A DNA stretch of 64,000 nt from Clostridium massiliamazoniense. Lineage in GTDB: Bacteria > Bacillota > Clostridia > Clostridiales > Clostridiaceae. The stretch lies in the NCBI RefSeq assembly GCF_001403635.1, contig NZ_LN879466.1:336254-400253 (forward strand), read 5' to 3'. The notes beneath the pieces were generated by a model. The model saw only the letters and a list, made by a program, of their open reading frames with translations, searched no databases and was not told the origin of the DNA. Made by a program: the position numbers and the translations under genes. This document shows positions 45,902 to 55,123 of this stretch, in pieces (within the stretch, counting starts at the first letter, position 1; every line of letters starts with the position of its first letter).

Positions 45902-47200
45902 TTGAAAGAATTAAATTTAGATGATTATGATTTATCAGATAAAGCTATTACTTTGTTGAAGGATGCAAAAATAGAGGAAGCTTTAAATGATAGAAAAGAA
46001 GTAGAAAAAGTATTTAAAGAATTAGGTAGCCCTATATTTGAAAAAGTTATAGATTTTCAAGTGAGGTTTGGTGGAATATTTTATAGAATTGGAGAAAATT
46101 TTTGTGATGGGTTTAAAATGGGGATAATTAGACAGGATTATAAAAAGAACTATACAATTCATTGTGATATAAGAGATGTAGTAAAGAATAAGAAGGTATT
46201 AGATACTAGATATTATTATGAATGTATGGAATATAATTATGCTGGAGATTGGGGCCCACATATAGATCAAGATGGTAAAATATTTGATTTTGCAATGGGA
46301 ATTTTATTTCCAATAGCAGAAACTATAGAAGAATATTTAGAAGATGAAGCAATTAAACATGATTTATTAAAAAAATCTTGGTTAACCCAGAGAATATCAG
46401 AAAATAAATATAAAGAACTTATAGAAAAGAAGATTATTAATAGAATTGAAAATAAACATTTTTCGCATAAGTACTTTAATTGGTGGAAGAATGATGAAGA
46501 AACTATCTTTATTAGAATTGAAACAGATGAAAAAACATTAGGTGGATATTTAACAAAATATATAGAGATATATTATGTAAACCAAGATATACTAGATAGT
46601 TTATATGAAAAGGAAATTTTAGAATTACAAGAAGAAGGCCTTTCAGACAAGAAAATTGCAACAAAGCTTAATGTACAAGAAGCATTTGTAACTAGAATAT
46701 TAGATGAAAAATTTAGTATTAAGGTTAAATATGTTAATACTAAAAAGGATTGGGTTAAATCTGGAGAATTTATAATTTCTAAAGTGTTTAACATATATAA
46801 AATAGTATGTACACTTTTCATAATTGTTATGAGCCTTTTTTTTATATTTTATGCACAAGGAGAAATTTTATTTGGAATATTTATTCTTTGTGTATTTATA
46901 CTTATAGAATTATGGGTTGTGCCAGTGATTATATGGAATAAAAAGTTTGCTAAACATCCAGATTTATTTCTTGAAAGAAGCTTAACATTAGCCAGAAAAA
47001 AGATATTTATTGAAAGTAATAATAAAAAATATGTTATAAAGATAAGCGACGTATATTCGGTAGTTGAAAATAAGAAATATATTATTTTTGTAAAAAATAA
47101 AAAACATATAGTGCTAGTTATACCTAAAGAAGCTTTTTCTAACAATGAAGAGAAAAAAGAGTTTTTAGAAATCTTAAGTAAATTTAATGATATAAAGTAG
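45902..47200 (+). CDS. Large protein with HTH-like segment and C-terminal YcxB-like domain
   Basis: 432 aa, start TTG 45902 after AAGAGGAG. Residues 1-160 are soluble, with a possible SUKH-like feel (IFEKVIDFQVRFGGIFYRIG) that is not certain. Residues about 238-270 form a helix-turn-helix-like segment (LQEEGLSDKKIATKLNVQEA). Two TM helices follow (about 300-320 and 323-345), then a YcxB-like C-terminus (LTLARKKIFIESNNKKYVIKISDVYSVV). It appears to be a fusion of a cytosolic module to the same membrane/PH-like unit as its neighbours. Function unknown. Confidence 0.6.
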   Translation: MKELNLDDYDLSDKAITLLKDAKIEEALNDRKEVEKVFKELGSPIFEKVIDFQVRFGGIFYRIGENFCDGFKMGIIRQDYKKNYTIHCDIRDVVKNKKVLDTRYYYECMEYNYAGDWGPHIDQDGKIFDFAMGILFPIAETIEEYLEDEAIKHDLLKKSWLTQRISENKYKELIEKKIINRIENKHFSHKYFNWWKNDEETIFIRIETDEKTLGGYLTKYIEIYYVNQDILDSLYEKEILELQEEGLSDKKIATKLNVQEAFVTRILDEKFSIKVKYVNTKKDWVKSGEFIISKVFNIYKIVCTLFIIVMSLFFIFYAQGEILFGIFILCVFILIELWVVPVIIWNKKFAKHPDLFLERSLTLARKKIFIESNNKKYVIKISDVYSVVENKKYIIFVKNKKHIVLVIPKEAFSNNEEKKEFLEILSKFNDIK

Positions 47201-47211
47201 AAGAATAAAAA

Positions 47212-47343
47212 GTGAAAGAGACTACAAAAGAAACATTAAGTTGTATGCTCTTATTGACTATTCCGCGTTTTGAAAAACACAAGTTATGGATATTAGTATG
47301 GGTAACAATTTTCTCTTTTCTTTTAATTTTTACTTGTGGTTAA
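47212..47343 (+). CDS. Possible 43-aa membrane peptide
   Basis: GTG 47212 to TAA 47341-47343, just after the 432-aa gene. A charged start, then a hydrophobic C-terminal helix (ILVWVTIFSFLLIFTCG). The ribosome site is weak, so this may be a remnant. Confidence 0.3.
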   Translation: MKETTKETLSCMLLLTIPRFEKHKLWILVWVTIFSFLLIFTCG

Positions 47344-47397
47344 ATTAAAAATATATAGAATGTTTATAGGTAACTTATAGGAATTGAGAAATGGATT

Positions 47398-47441
47398 GGG
47401 ACTGTATCAGATTGATTAGATAATCAATCTGATACAGTCCC
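47398..47441. repeat. 44-bp perfect palindrome
   Basis: 21-bp perfect arms beginning GGGACTGTATCAG and ending CTGATACAGTCCC around a 2-nt centre (GA). No T-run follows, so it is not a standard terminator. Confidence 0.85.
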
Positions 47442-47653
47442 ATGTCGAAAGAGATAGTGAAAACCCACAAGGAATTTAAGTACATATTAATAAATAATAT
47501 AAAGTGTTGGACTTAATGTTTAATTTAATCTACAAATATATTATATTACACAATGTAAAGGTATTCAATAAATTTAAAAGACAATGGTAGTTAATAGTTT
47601 TTCTATAACTTAAAAATTAAATTAGTTATAGTATCTAAATAATTTAAGGATTT

Positions 47654-47690
47654 AAATCAAGTAGATATAATTTATCTACTTGATTTTATA
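47654..47690. terminator. Bidirectional terminator below GH125
   Basis: 14-bp stem AAATCAAGTAGATA / TATCTACTTGATTT between convergent genes. Confidence 0.82.
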
Positions 47691-47749
47691 TTTTTATTAT
47701 GTTGACTTAAATAAAAGTATAGCTATTTATCTAAAATGAGTTTTTAGAA

Positions 47750-49042
47750 TTACTTTTTTAGTACTTTATGATATATAAAGTGTGAAAATAATGAGTTGGA
47801 CCAAGCAAACCAATCTCTTGTAAATTTATTTGGATCATCACAGTGGAAGCCTTCATGCATGTAAGTTTTATCTCCATCTGTATTTTTTAGTGTTTCTACT
47901 AAATAGTTAATTTCATCTTCATTATTTGTAGTTAATCCTTGCATTGAAAGAGCAATGTGCCAGATATATTGAGGAGGTGTGTGTGGACTTCCTATACCTT
48001 TAGCAGCTTTTCCTTCATAGTAAAAAGGATTGTTGTTGCTTAGTATAAATCTTCTTGTATTTTGATATATTTCATCATCAATTGGCTTATAGCCTATATA
48101 TGGAATAGAAAGTAGACTTGGAACATTAGCATCATCCATAAAGTTATGGTTACCTAAGCCATCTACTTCATAGGCATAAATTTTTCCGTAACCTTCTTTT
48201 TCTACTATAGCAAATTTTTCAATAGCTTCATCAATTTCATTTTTTAGTTTAGAAGCTTTATTTTTAAGTGTAAAATCATTATAAATTTCATCTGATATTT
48301 CTTCTATGTAGCCTAGAACAACAGAGGCAAACATGTTAGCAGGAACTAGGTACCCGTATTCACAAGCGTCATCACTAGGTCTAAAGCCAGACCAAGTCAT
48401 TCCAGTATAATCAACAGGGTTTCCAAGACCATTGTTACAAAGAGTATCTGTTGGAGAACAGTTTAGCCTTTGGAATGAATAATCAGATTTCTCAAAGTGG
48501 TATTGTTCAACATTCCATAAATCTATTATGATTTCAAATACTTTCTTTATATCTTTATTGAAAAAGCTTGTATCATTACTTGTTTTCCAATATTTATATA
48601 TTAATCTTACAGGATAACAAAGTGAATCTATTTCATATTTTCTTTCCCATACCCAAGGGCTATCCTTTGTTATATCATTGTCCCATTTTCTTCCGTTAGC
48701 CTCTTTGTTAAAAGCATTGGCATAAGGATCAATTAAAATACATTGCATTTGTCTTTGTATTAGACCAACAAAAATATCTTTAAGTTCAGTATGGTCATTT
48801 ATAAATGGTAAGTAATGTTCAATTTGTGAAGTTGAATCTCTAAGCCACATAGCAGGAATATCACCAGTAATTATAAAAGTATCTTCTTCATCTATACTTA
48901 ATGTAGTTTCCATTGTATCTATAAAACAATTAAAAAATAATTTTTTTAATTTTTCATCTTCAATATCTTGGCTAATTTTAGTAGCAATATTTCTAATTAA
49001 TTTTCTATAATTCTCTAATTTAATTTCATAATTAATTGTCAT
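47750..49042 (-). CDS. GH125 exo-alpha-1,6-mannosidase
   Basis: 430-aa family GH125 enzyme with an (alpha/alpha)6 barrel, trimming alpha-1,6-linked mannose from N-glycan-like substrates. Seen: [19 protein letters not shown], the general acid region [12 protein letters not shown] (D224), and the base Glu in [13 protein letters not shown] (E397). These match the recalled C. perfringens CpGH125 residues D220/E393 with an offset of four. No signal peptide, so it is cytosolic. Start ATG with GGGGTATA upstream on the minus strand. Its 3' end is duplicated at 43616-43749. Confidence 0.93.
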   Translation of the reverse strand: MTINYEIKLENYRKLIRNIATKISQDIEDEKLKKLFFNCFIDTMETTLSIDEEDTFIITGDIPAMWLRDSTSQIEHYLPFINDHTELKDIFVGLIQRQMQCILIDPYANAFNKEANGRKWDNDITKDSPWVWERKYEIDSLCYPVRLIYKYWKTSNDTSFFNKDIKKVFEIIIDLWNVEQYHFEKSDYSFQRLNCSPTDTLCNNGLGNPVDYTGMTWSGFRPSDDACEYGYLVPANMFASVVLGYIEEISDEIYNDFTLKNKASKLKNEIDEAIEKFAIVEKEGYGKIYAYEVDGLGNHNFMDDANVPSLLSIPYIGYKPIDDEIYQNTRRFILSNNNPFYYEGKAAKGIGSPHTPPQYIWHIALSMQGLTTNNEDEINYLVETLKNTDGDKTYMHEGFHCDDPNKFTRDWFAWSNSLFSHFIYHKVLKK

Positions 49043-49180
49043 AAATATACCCCTTATTAATTTAATTTTTAATTATCATATGGCTATTGTAAATGTTTTT
49101 TTCTTTTAAAAAAATACTTCTTAAGAACCTTTCTAGAATAAATTAAACGATTTTATAATTAATCCAGTTAAAGCTCAAAT

Positions 49181-49860
49181 TTATTGTTGATCTTTACTTA
49201 GACTTTCTAACTCTTTAATTAAACTTTTATTAGCAAATACAAACATAAAGGAAAGAATACTTGCTATAAATAAAACTGTTGTACCAGGACTTATTTCAAA
49301 TAATACTAAAGACATGAGTAGTAATAAAATATTTGTTATAGCTAATATTGGTCTTGTAAATATTAGAATAAATGCATTTTTAAAAATATCTAATGTTTTT
49401 ATTGAAAATAAACTCACTAGTAAAGATATAAAAGGTGTCATTAAAACTAGTAGAAGTAAAAGTCCTATAAATAAACAACTTAAAAGAGTACTATTAAAAG
49501 CTACTTTAAAAAATCTTATATTTGAGCATAAAGAAAGTATTAGTAAAAGCTCTACAGCCCATATAAAAATACTTTGTTTAAAGCTTAATAAAAATCCACT
49601 TTTGAAATCACTTATTATATTTAAATCTTTCTTTTTAAAAAATTTATTCATACAATAAATTAAAACATTAAATGAAGGAACTGTTGGTAAAAGACAAAGT
49701 AAAAACAAAGGAAAATAATTAAATATATTGCTTATACCAACAAATAAAAAAATAAGATAATAGGTATGTTAAAAAACATAAAGAGTAAGTTAAGAGCGAA
49801 AAAAGAAAAAATATAATTAAAAACATCGAAAATCTTTTCTAAATTAAAAATTTCTGACAT
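49181..49860 (-). pseudogene. YesL/DUF624-family membrane protein, frameshifted in a T7 tract
   Basis: The minus strand starts at ATG 49860 (GGGAGG upstream) with MSEIFNLEKIFDVFNYIFSF. It runs about 42 codons and hits a stop just past a run of seven T (about 49746-49752). In the next frame the protein continues (FVGISNIFNYFPLFLLCLLP) to 49181, with four to five TM helices and an LLPTVPSFN motif near the usual YesL proline motif. One extra T would restore a single protein of about 225 aa. Could be a pseudogene, phase variation or a base-call error. Confidence 0.8.
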
Positions 49861-50082
49861 GAAAAATCCTCCCTATTAAAAGAATGAAAATGTTTTCTGA
49901 TAAAGCTAGTATAATTTAATTAATGTGAAAATTCAAACTTTTATGTAATTATTATAGAAAAATATATAAAAAATACATTAAATATATAAATTTTACATTT
50001 AATCTATTTAAAATATAATTTTATTATGATTAAATGGAATTATAAGGGGTGAATTGTATTATAGAGGGAGGAAGTTTGTAAA
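49861..50082. promoter_or_regulatory. Divergent control region between GH125/YesL genes and YesM/YesN
   Basis: About 220 bp of AT-rich DNA between the minus-strand YesL-like gene and the plus-strand sensor kinase. It must hold both promoters; the AraC-type regulator downstream probably binds here. No single box could be fixed by eye. Confidence 0.45.
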
Positions 50083-51810
50083 ATGAAAAGGTCTATGCTC
50101 TATAAAAAATTATTTTTTACTTATACTTTGGTTGCAGTATTTTTAGTGGGTATATTTGACATATATATAATCAATTATGTTAAATCTAACAATAAAAGAA
50201 ATCGATTTTATTTAGGTGAAAAATTAGCTAATGATATTAATGAGATAATGAGAGAAATCGAAAATTCTAATAAATACTTAATTAATAATATGTATTATGA
50301 TTATATGTTAAATAAGGATATAATAAAGTTTTTAAATAATGATACTAATGATTATTTAAAAGAAAAGTTAGATGTTTTCTCTCAGGATAAGGAATTTACT
50401 TATAGAGGGGTAGAGGCTTTTGTAGAAAAATCATTTATATCTAGTGATAAAATACTTAACATTACTTTTATTAGTAATAAATTAGAAGAATATAAATCTT
50501 TTAATGATTTAAACCAAATTAAGTATAAAAAAATAGAGAATTTTGATAATACAATGGATAACTTACCTAGGATGATTTTTTTTGAAAATAAGTTACTTTG
50601 TATTAATGATATAAAAAATCCAGACAATCTTAAAATAGAAGGAAAGTTAGTTATAAGTTATTCTTTAGATTCAATAAAGAACATAATTTCAAAATATGGA
50701 GATGACTATGGTGTTTTATTATTAGATACAAAAAAGCAAACTGTTTTTAAAGATGAAAATTATTCTGATGGTGTTAATATAAATAATCTAATAGAATTAG
50801 AAAATAAAGAAAGGTTAAAATTAAAGAAAGGATTAAGTGGAGTTAGATTTAATTTTTCAGATAATATTGGAATTATAACTAGTATTTCGACAGAGAATTT
50901 AATTGAATCACCTAAGATGTTTTATAATTCTATAATTCTTTTTAATATTGCAACTTTAATTGTAACCTTATCTATATTGAAAATTAAACTTGAGAAATTT
51001 ACAGAAAGAACTAATAATATTTTAGGTGCAATGGAAGAAGTTAAAAATGGAAATTTAAAGGTAAGAATACCAATAGATAATGAAAAAGATGAAATAAAAT
51101 ATATATCAGAAAATTTCAATGAAATGTGTATGGAATTAGATAAATATATAAATAAAAGTTATTTAGCAGAAATAAATCAGAAAAAAGCTGAAATGGTGGC
51201 ATTACAAAATCAAATTAATCCACACTTTTTATATAATACATTAGAATGCATTAGAATGAAGGCAATTTGTAATGGTGATAAAGAAGTAGGAAAAATGCTT
51301 TATAATTTATCTTATCTCTTTAGAAAACAAGTAAAGGATAATAATATTATTACCTTAAAGGGAGAATTAGATTATTGTACAAAGTACATGGAAATATTTA
51401 AATTTAGATATAAGGATAAATTTGATTTTAATATAGATTGTCCAAGTGAACTTTATAATAATGAAATAATAAAATTTACTTTACAGCCTTTAGTTGAAAA
51501 TTATTTTGTTCATGGAATATTATTAGATGAAAAGAACAATTTTATAGGGATTAAAGTTATAAAGTCAAATAATAAATTGAAAATTATAATAGATGATAAC
51601 GGAAGAGGAATTCCTATAAATAGATTAAAAGAACTAAATGAAAATATATCACAAGGAAGTCTTGAAAATACAGGGGAAAAATCTATAGGAATAATTAATG
51701 CACAGGAAAGAATCATAGGAACATATGGTAAGAGTTATGGGATAAAGTTAGAGAATAATAGTAAAGGAGCAAGGGTTATTGTTACTATTCCTTGTAAAGA
51801 GGTGAATTAA
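50083..51810 (+). CDS. YesM-type sensor histidine kinase
   Basis: 575 aa. TM1 (about 9-31), an extracellular sensor (about 32-280), TM2 (about 283-302), and HAMP (about 303-358). The His_kinase domain has phospho-His in NQINPHFLYNTLECIRM, and the ATPase has QPLVENYFVHG, IDDNGRGIP and SIGIINAQERI. Such kinases sense sugars or glycans in Firmicutes. Start ATG after GAGGGAGGAAG. Its AraC-type regulator follows after 3 bp; the GH125 mannosidase lies divergent. Confidence 0.93.
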   Translation: MKRSMLYKKLFFTYTLVAVFLVGIFDIYIINYVKSNNKRNRFYLGEKLANDINEIMREIENSNKYLINNMYYDYMLNKDIIKFLNNDTNDYLKEKLDVFSQDKEFTYRGVEAFVEKSFISSDKILNITFISNKLEEYKSFNDLNQIKYKKIENFDNTMDNLPRMIFFENKLLCINDIKNPDNLKIEGKLVISYSLDSIKNIISKYGDDYGVLLLDTKKQTVFKDENYSDGVNINNLIELENKERLKLKKGLSGVRFNFSDNIGIITSISTENLIESPKMFYNSIILFNIATLIVTLSILKIKLEKFTERTNNILGAMEEVKNGNLKVRIPIDNEKDEIKYISENFNEMCMELDKYINKSYLAEINQKKAEMVALQNQINPHFLYNTLECIRMKAICNGDKEVGKMLYNLSYLFRKQVKDNNIITLKGELDYCTKYMEIFKFRYKDKFDFNIDCPSELYNNEIIKFTLQPLVENYFVHGILLDEKNNFIGIKVIKSNNKLKIIIDDNGRGIPINRLKELNENISQGSLENTGEKSIGIINAQERIIGTYGKSYGIKLENNSKGARVIVTIPCKEVN

Positions 51811-51813
51811 ATT

Positions 51814-53334
51814 ATGAGAAAAGTTATGCTAGTAGATGATGAGATTTTTATAACAGAAGGTTTAAGAAATATTATAGATTGGGAAGCTTTAGGATTAGAA
51901 GTAGTTCAAAGTACTGAAAATGGTGAGGAAGCACTTAGAAAGTTTAATGAAAGTCCTGTAGATATAATAGTTACAGATATAAACATGCCAAATAAAACAG
52001 GTTTAGAGTTAGTTAAAGAATTAAAAGATACTGGTCATAATGTAAAATTTATAATTTTAAGTGGTTATGATGAATTTTCTTATGCTAAAAAGGCTATAGA
52101 GTACGGTGTAGAAAATTATATATTAAAGCCAATAGATGAAGAGGAATTAGAGGAAGCTTTAAAAAAACTTGTTGATAATATGAATAAAGAAAAAACTATT
52201 ATTAATAAAGGTCTTGATAAGACAGGAAAACTTTTAGCTTTTTTAAATGGTAAATATGATCTAAAAGAAATTATAGGAATAAAAAATGATATGTATGTAG
52301 ATTTTTATAAAGAAAATTATACTGTAAGTAATATTTTTATAAATAGTAAAAAGGATAAAAATTTATATATTAATATAGATAATTTAGTTGAAAATATTTT
52401 TGAAGGTCAATATGAAGTTTTATATCAATTTGATGGACAAATTATTATAATCAACAGTTGGAGTAAGGATTTCACAGATAATGATATTTTAAATTCCTAT
52501 AATAAACTAAGAGAAAAACTTTTAGATAATTTAGATTATGATTTTTTCATATCAATAGGTTCTAGAGTAAACATAATAGATGATTTAAAAGAAAGTTATT
52601 TTACTGCTAAAGAATTAAAAAAGTATATGCTAACAGAAGGGACAAACATAGTTTTTAATAAGACTATGGTTTCAAATATGGAATATAAAGAATTGAACTT
52701 TAATCAAGAAATTGATGAAATAAATAAGTTTATTATAGAAAAAGATAAGGAAAAATTAAAAGCACATATAGAATTTATTTTTGATAATAAAAACTTAACT
52801 CCTAAAAATATTTATGATTTATCAATAAAAATAATATTGTTAGTAGATAAAATTTTAGATGAATTTAAAGTTGGAAAAAAGTATACAAGAGAGAGTTTAA
52901 GTGAAACAATTATAGAATTATGTAATGAAAGCACAAGAGAAAGTGTTAAAGCTTTTATAATCAGTGAAATGGACGAGCTTATGGCAGTTATGTATTCTAA
53001 TACTGTAAAATATAGTCCTGTTGTTCAGCAAATAGTTAATATTGTTAATAAGAGATATTATGAGGATTTGAGCCTTAAAACATTGGCTAATCAATATAAT
53101 ATAAATAGCTCTTACTTAGGACAAATATTTAATAAAGAGGTTGGATGTTCATTTTCTGATTATCTAAATAAAACTAAAAATTTAAAAGCAAAGGAATTGA
53201 TTTTAGAAACTAACATGAAAATAAATGATATTGCGAAAGAAGTTGGTTATATGGATTCAAGCTATTTTTATAGAAAGTTTAAGAAATTTTTTGGAGTATC
53301 ACCATCAACTTTAAGAGATATGAAAAATTATTAA
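51814..53334 (+). CDS. YesN-type AraC-family response regulator
   Basis: 506 aa. Receiver domain: LVDDEIF, phospho-Asp in IIVTDINMPNKTG, ILSGYDEFSYAKKA, ILKPIDEEEL. A central linker of about 270 residues and a C-terminal AraC DNA-binding domain with two helix-turn-helix units (LKTLANQYNINSSYLGQIFN and INDIAKEVGYMDSSYFYRKF), ending in FFGVSPSTLRDM. Partner of the YesM-type kinase. Likely activates the divergent GH125/YesL genes. Confidence 0.93.
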   Translation: MRKVMLVDDEIFITEGLRNIIDWEALGLEVVQSTENGEEALRKFNESPVDIIVTDINMPNKTGLELVKELKDTGHNVKFIILSGYDEFSYAKKAIEYGVENYILKPIDEEELEEALKKLVDNMNKEKTIINKGLDKTGKLLAFLNGKYDLKEIIGIKNDMYVDFYKENYTVSNIFINSKKDKNLYINIDNLVENIFEGQYEVLYQFDGQIIIINSWSKDFTDNDILNSYNKLREKLLDNLDYDFFISIGSRVNIIDDLKESYFTAKELKKYMLTEGTNIVFNKTMVSNMEYKELNFNQEIDEINKFIIEKDKEKLKAHIEFIFDNKNLTPKNIYDLSIKIILLVDKILDEFKVGKKYTRESLSETIIELCNESTRESVKAFIISEMDELMAVMYSNTVKYSPVVQQIVNIVNKRYYEDLSLKTLANQYNINSSYLGQIFNKEVGCSFSDYLNKTKNLKAKELILETNMKINDIAKEVGYMDSSYFYRKFKKFFGVSPSTLRDMKNY

Positions 53335-54082
53335 TTTCAAAATTAATAGAAGAGTTAAAATAATTATTTTTATTAAGATAATATTTTTGTAAAGGGATAA
53401 TACATGTTATGAAGATATATTAGATTAATTTTAATAATGAGTATAATATCTTATTAAACATAAGAAATGATTAGTATGTAGATACGGCTGGGCGAATTAA
53501 ATAAAGTTATATCACGTAAATAAAATAAAAAAAGTTTAAAGGATTTAATTTTATATATAATAAATATAATATTATTCAAAGATATTCCAAAAATTATAAA
53601 AAATATAAAATTATAAAAATTAAGATGTTGATATTTTATTAATAATTTTTTTGTAAAATTATATGATATTTATCGTAATTAATTTAAATTTTGGGAATGT
53701 TTAATGCTGGATGAATATACTTATTATTTTTTAAATTTATATAAATTATATTTTTATATAATATATTATTTATTTTCTTGTAAAATTATTAATTTTTAAA
53801 ATTAATAATTTTGCTAAATATAATACTTAAAATTCTATTATTAATAATTATAGTAAAAATTTTAGATAAAAAAAATATTTATAGTTAAAAAAATATCTAA
53901 ATATTATAAACTAATCATTTATATTACAAATTATTATATTTAAAGATTTATATTCCATTTTAGTAAATTATTAAAAAAGATAAAATTGTATTAAATCCTA
54001 AATATGTTATATTATTTCTATGAACTTTTCTATTACGGGGTGTATATTAATTAGAAATTTAATTCTTAAGGAAGTGACTAAA
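53335..54082. other. Very AT-rich boundary region before the phage-derived module
   Basis: About 750 bp of nearly pure A/T with one GC-richer spot near 53480-53500. No ORF with a ribosome site, no tRNA and no terminator was recognised. It marks the left edge of the phage-like genes; an attachment site could lie here but cannot be identified without the right end. Confidence 0.4.
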
Positions 54083-54223
54083 TTGGAGTCTAAAGATAAG
54101 AAAGAAACCTATAAGTATATTAAAGATGAAATGTTAAGAAAGATTTTTTGCATTGAAAGAGAAATTGATAAAAAACTTTATCTTCTTCTAAAAAAAAATA
54201 AAAAAAATAAATGTAATAAGTAA
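54083..54223 (+). CDS. Small basic protein next to the phage repressor
   Basis: 46 aa from TTG 54083 (AAGGAAGTGA upstream). An in-frame ATG at 54020 would add 21 hydrophobic residues without a ribosome site. Highly charged helical sequence (RKIFCIEREIDKKLYLLLKK) with a Lys-rich tail. Not recognised. Convergent with the repressor gene at a shared terminator. Confidence 0.5.
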   Translation: MESKDKKETYKYIKDEMLRKIFCIEREIDKKLYLLLKKNKKNKCNK

Positions 54224-54264
54224 TAAAGAGAGTTAGAATATATTGTTCTAACTCTCTTTATTAC
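54221..54264. terminator. Bidirectional terminator
   Basis: 17-bp stem AATAAAGAGAGTTAGAA / TTCTAACTCTCTTTATT with a 7-nt loop. It overlaps the stop region of the minus-strand repressor gene. Confidence 0.88.
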
Positions 54265-54643
54265 TTATTTTATTTAAAAAACAAATAAGATCTGCCTCTA
54301 ATGCCTTTAAAAAAATTTCTTGTGTATAATCTGTTAAAGGATTTTCTTTTGTTATTATGCCATTTTTAAATAATGAAAGAGATATTTCTTTCAGAGTTTT
54401 AAAACTCTCCCTTTCTTTTAAATATTCATCCATAGATATATCTATACCAAAGGTCCAATAAGCTTCATTATTTCCACTAATTTTTACAAGATTTTCTATA
54501 ACTTGATCTGATGGGGTTCTACTTCCGTTTATCAACATACTATATAATGATCTAGATATTCCAAGCTTTTTTGCCATTTCTTTCTTATTTAAATTACATT
54601 CTTCTCTATATTTCTCTAATCGATTTTTAAATTCGTTATTCAT
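54248..54643 (-). CDS. XRE-family repressor (CI-like)
   Basis: 131 aa from ATG at 54643 (GAGAAGGTG upstream on the minus strand). N-terminal helix-turn-helix: KKEMAKKLGISRSLYSMLIN, then GSRTPSDQVIENLVKISG. The C-terminal half (about 75-131) is an alpha-helical dimerisation-type region without a LexA-type protease motif. Divergent from the small XRE gene across three shared operators, as in lysogeny switches. Confidence 0.85.
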   Translation of the reverse strand: MNNEFKNRLEKYREECNLNKKEMAKKLGISRSLYSMLINGSRTPSDQVIENLVKISGNNEAYWTFGIDISMDEYLKERESFKTLKEISLSLFKNGIITKENPLTDYTQEIFLKALEADLICFLNKISNKES

Positions 54644-54687
54644 ACTACTACACCTTCTCAATTATATACGATTTATCTTTTATAATA

Positions 54688-54701
54688 TCACTTTTTTGTG
54701 A
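54688..54701. promoter_or_regulatory. Repressor operator O1
   Basis: TCAC-N6-GTGA dyad, inside the probable spacer of the leftward repressor promoter (TTAGAA and TATTAT boxes on the minus strand). Confidence 0.65.
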
Positions 54702-54787
54702 CATTTTCTAATAATTTAATGGATTATTTATTTTTTTGCTTAAATTATTTACAAATACTTTATATAATTAACGTTTTAGAAAAAAAT

Positions 54788-54801
54788 TCACGTATTTGTG
54801 A
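54788..54801. promoter_or_regulatory. Repressor operator O2
   Basis: TCAC-N6-GTGA dyad exactly 100 bp from O1. It is just downstream of a TATAAT-containing rightward promoter region (about 54737-54767). Confidence 0.65.
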
Positions 54802-54889
54802 CTGAGAAAGAAATAAAAAGAAAATAGAAGAAATATCTTATTAATTCAATTAAATTAGAATAAATAAAAATTTTATATTTTACAAATTT

Positions 54890-54903
54890 GTGACATAATA
54901 AAA
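54890..54903. promoter_or_regulatory. Repressor operator O3
   Basis: TTAC-N6-GTGA, one mismatch from the other two, a few bases before the ribosome site of the Cro-like gene. Confidence 0.6.
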
Positions 54904-54920
54904 TCACAGGAGGCAATATT

Positions 54921-55121
54921 ATGAATTTAAAGGAAATTAGAAATGAAAGAGGCTTAAAAGCTAGTTATGTAGCTAAAAAAATGGGATATTCTAGAGAATA
55001 TTATTCTAGATTAGAAAATAGGAGAACACCATTAAAAAAAAATCATCTTATTAAATTATCAGAAATATTAAATATAAATATTGAAGATTTACTTAATCTT
55101 TTAATATTAGAGGAGGATTAA
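54921..55121 (+). CDS. Small XRE-family regulator (Cro-like)
   Basis: 66 aa, essentially one helix-turn-helix: MNLKEIRNERGLKASYVAKK, MGYSREYYSRLENRRTPLKK, then LIKLSEILNINIEDLL. Start ATG after AGGAGG. First gene of the rightward phage-like operon; the replication-type gene starts 2 bp after its stop. Confidence 0.88.
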   Translation: MNLKEIRNERGLKASYVAKKMGYSREYYSRLENRRTPLKKNHLIKLSEILNINIEDLLNLLILEED

Positions 55122-55123
55122 CA

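Noticed and set aside
45902-46400. SUKH/SMI1-type immunity domain in the 432-aa protein
   Set aside because: Only a vague resemblance in one segment; not strong enough to name as a domain.
53335-54082. Phage attachment site or tRNA integration target
   Set aside because: No tRNA-like fold is visible, and without the right end of the element no direct repeat can be matched.
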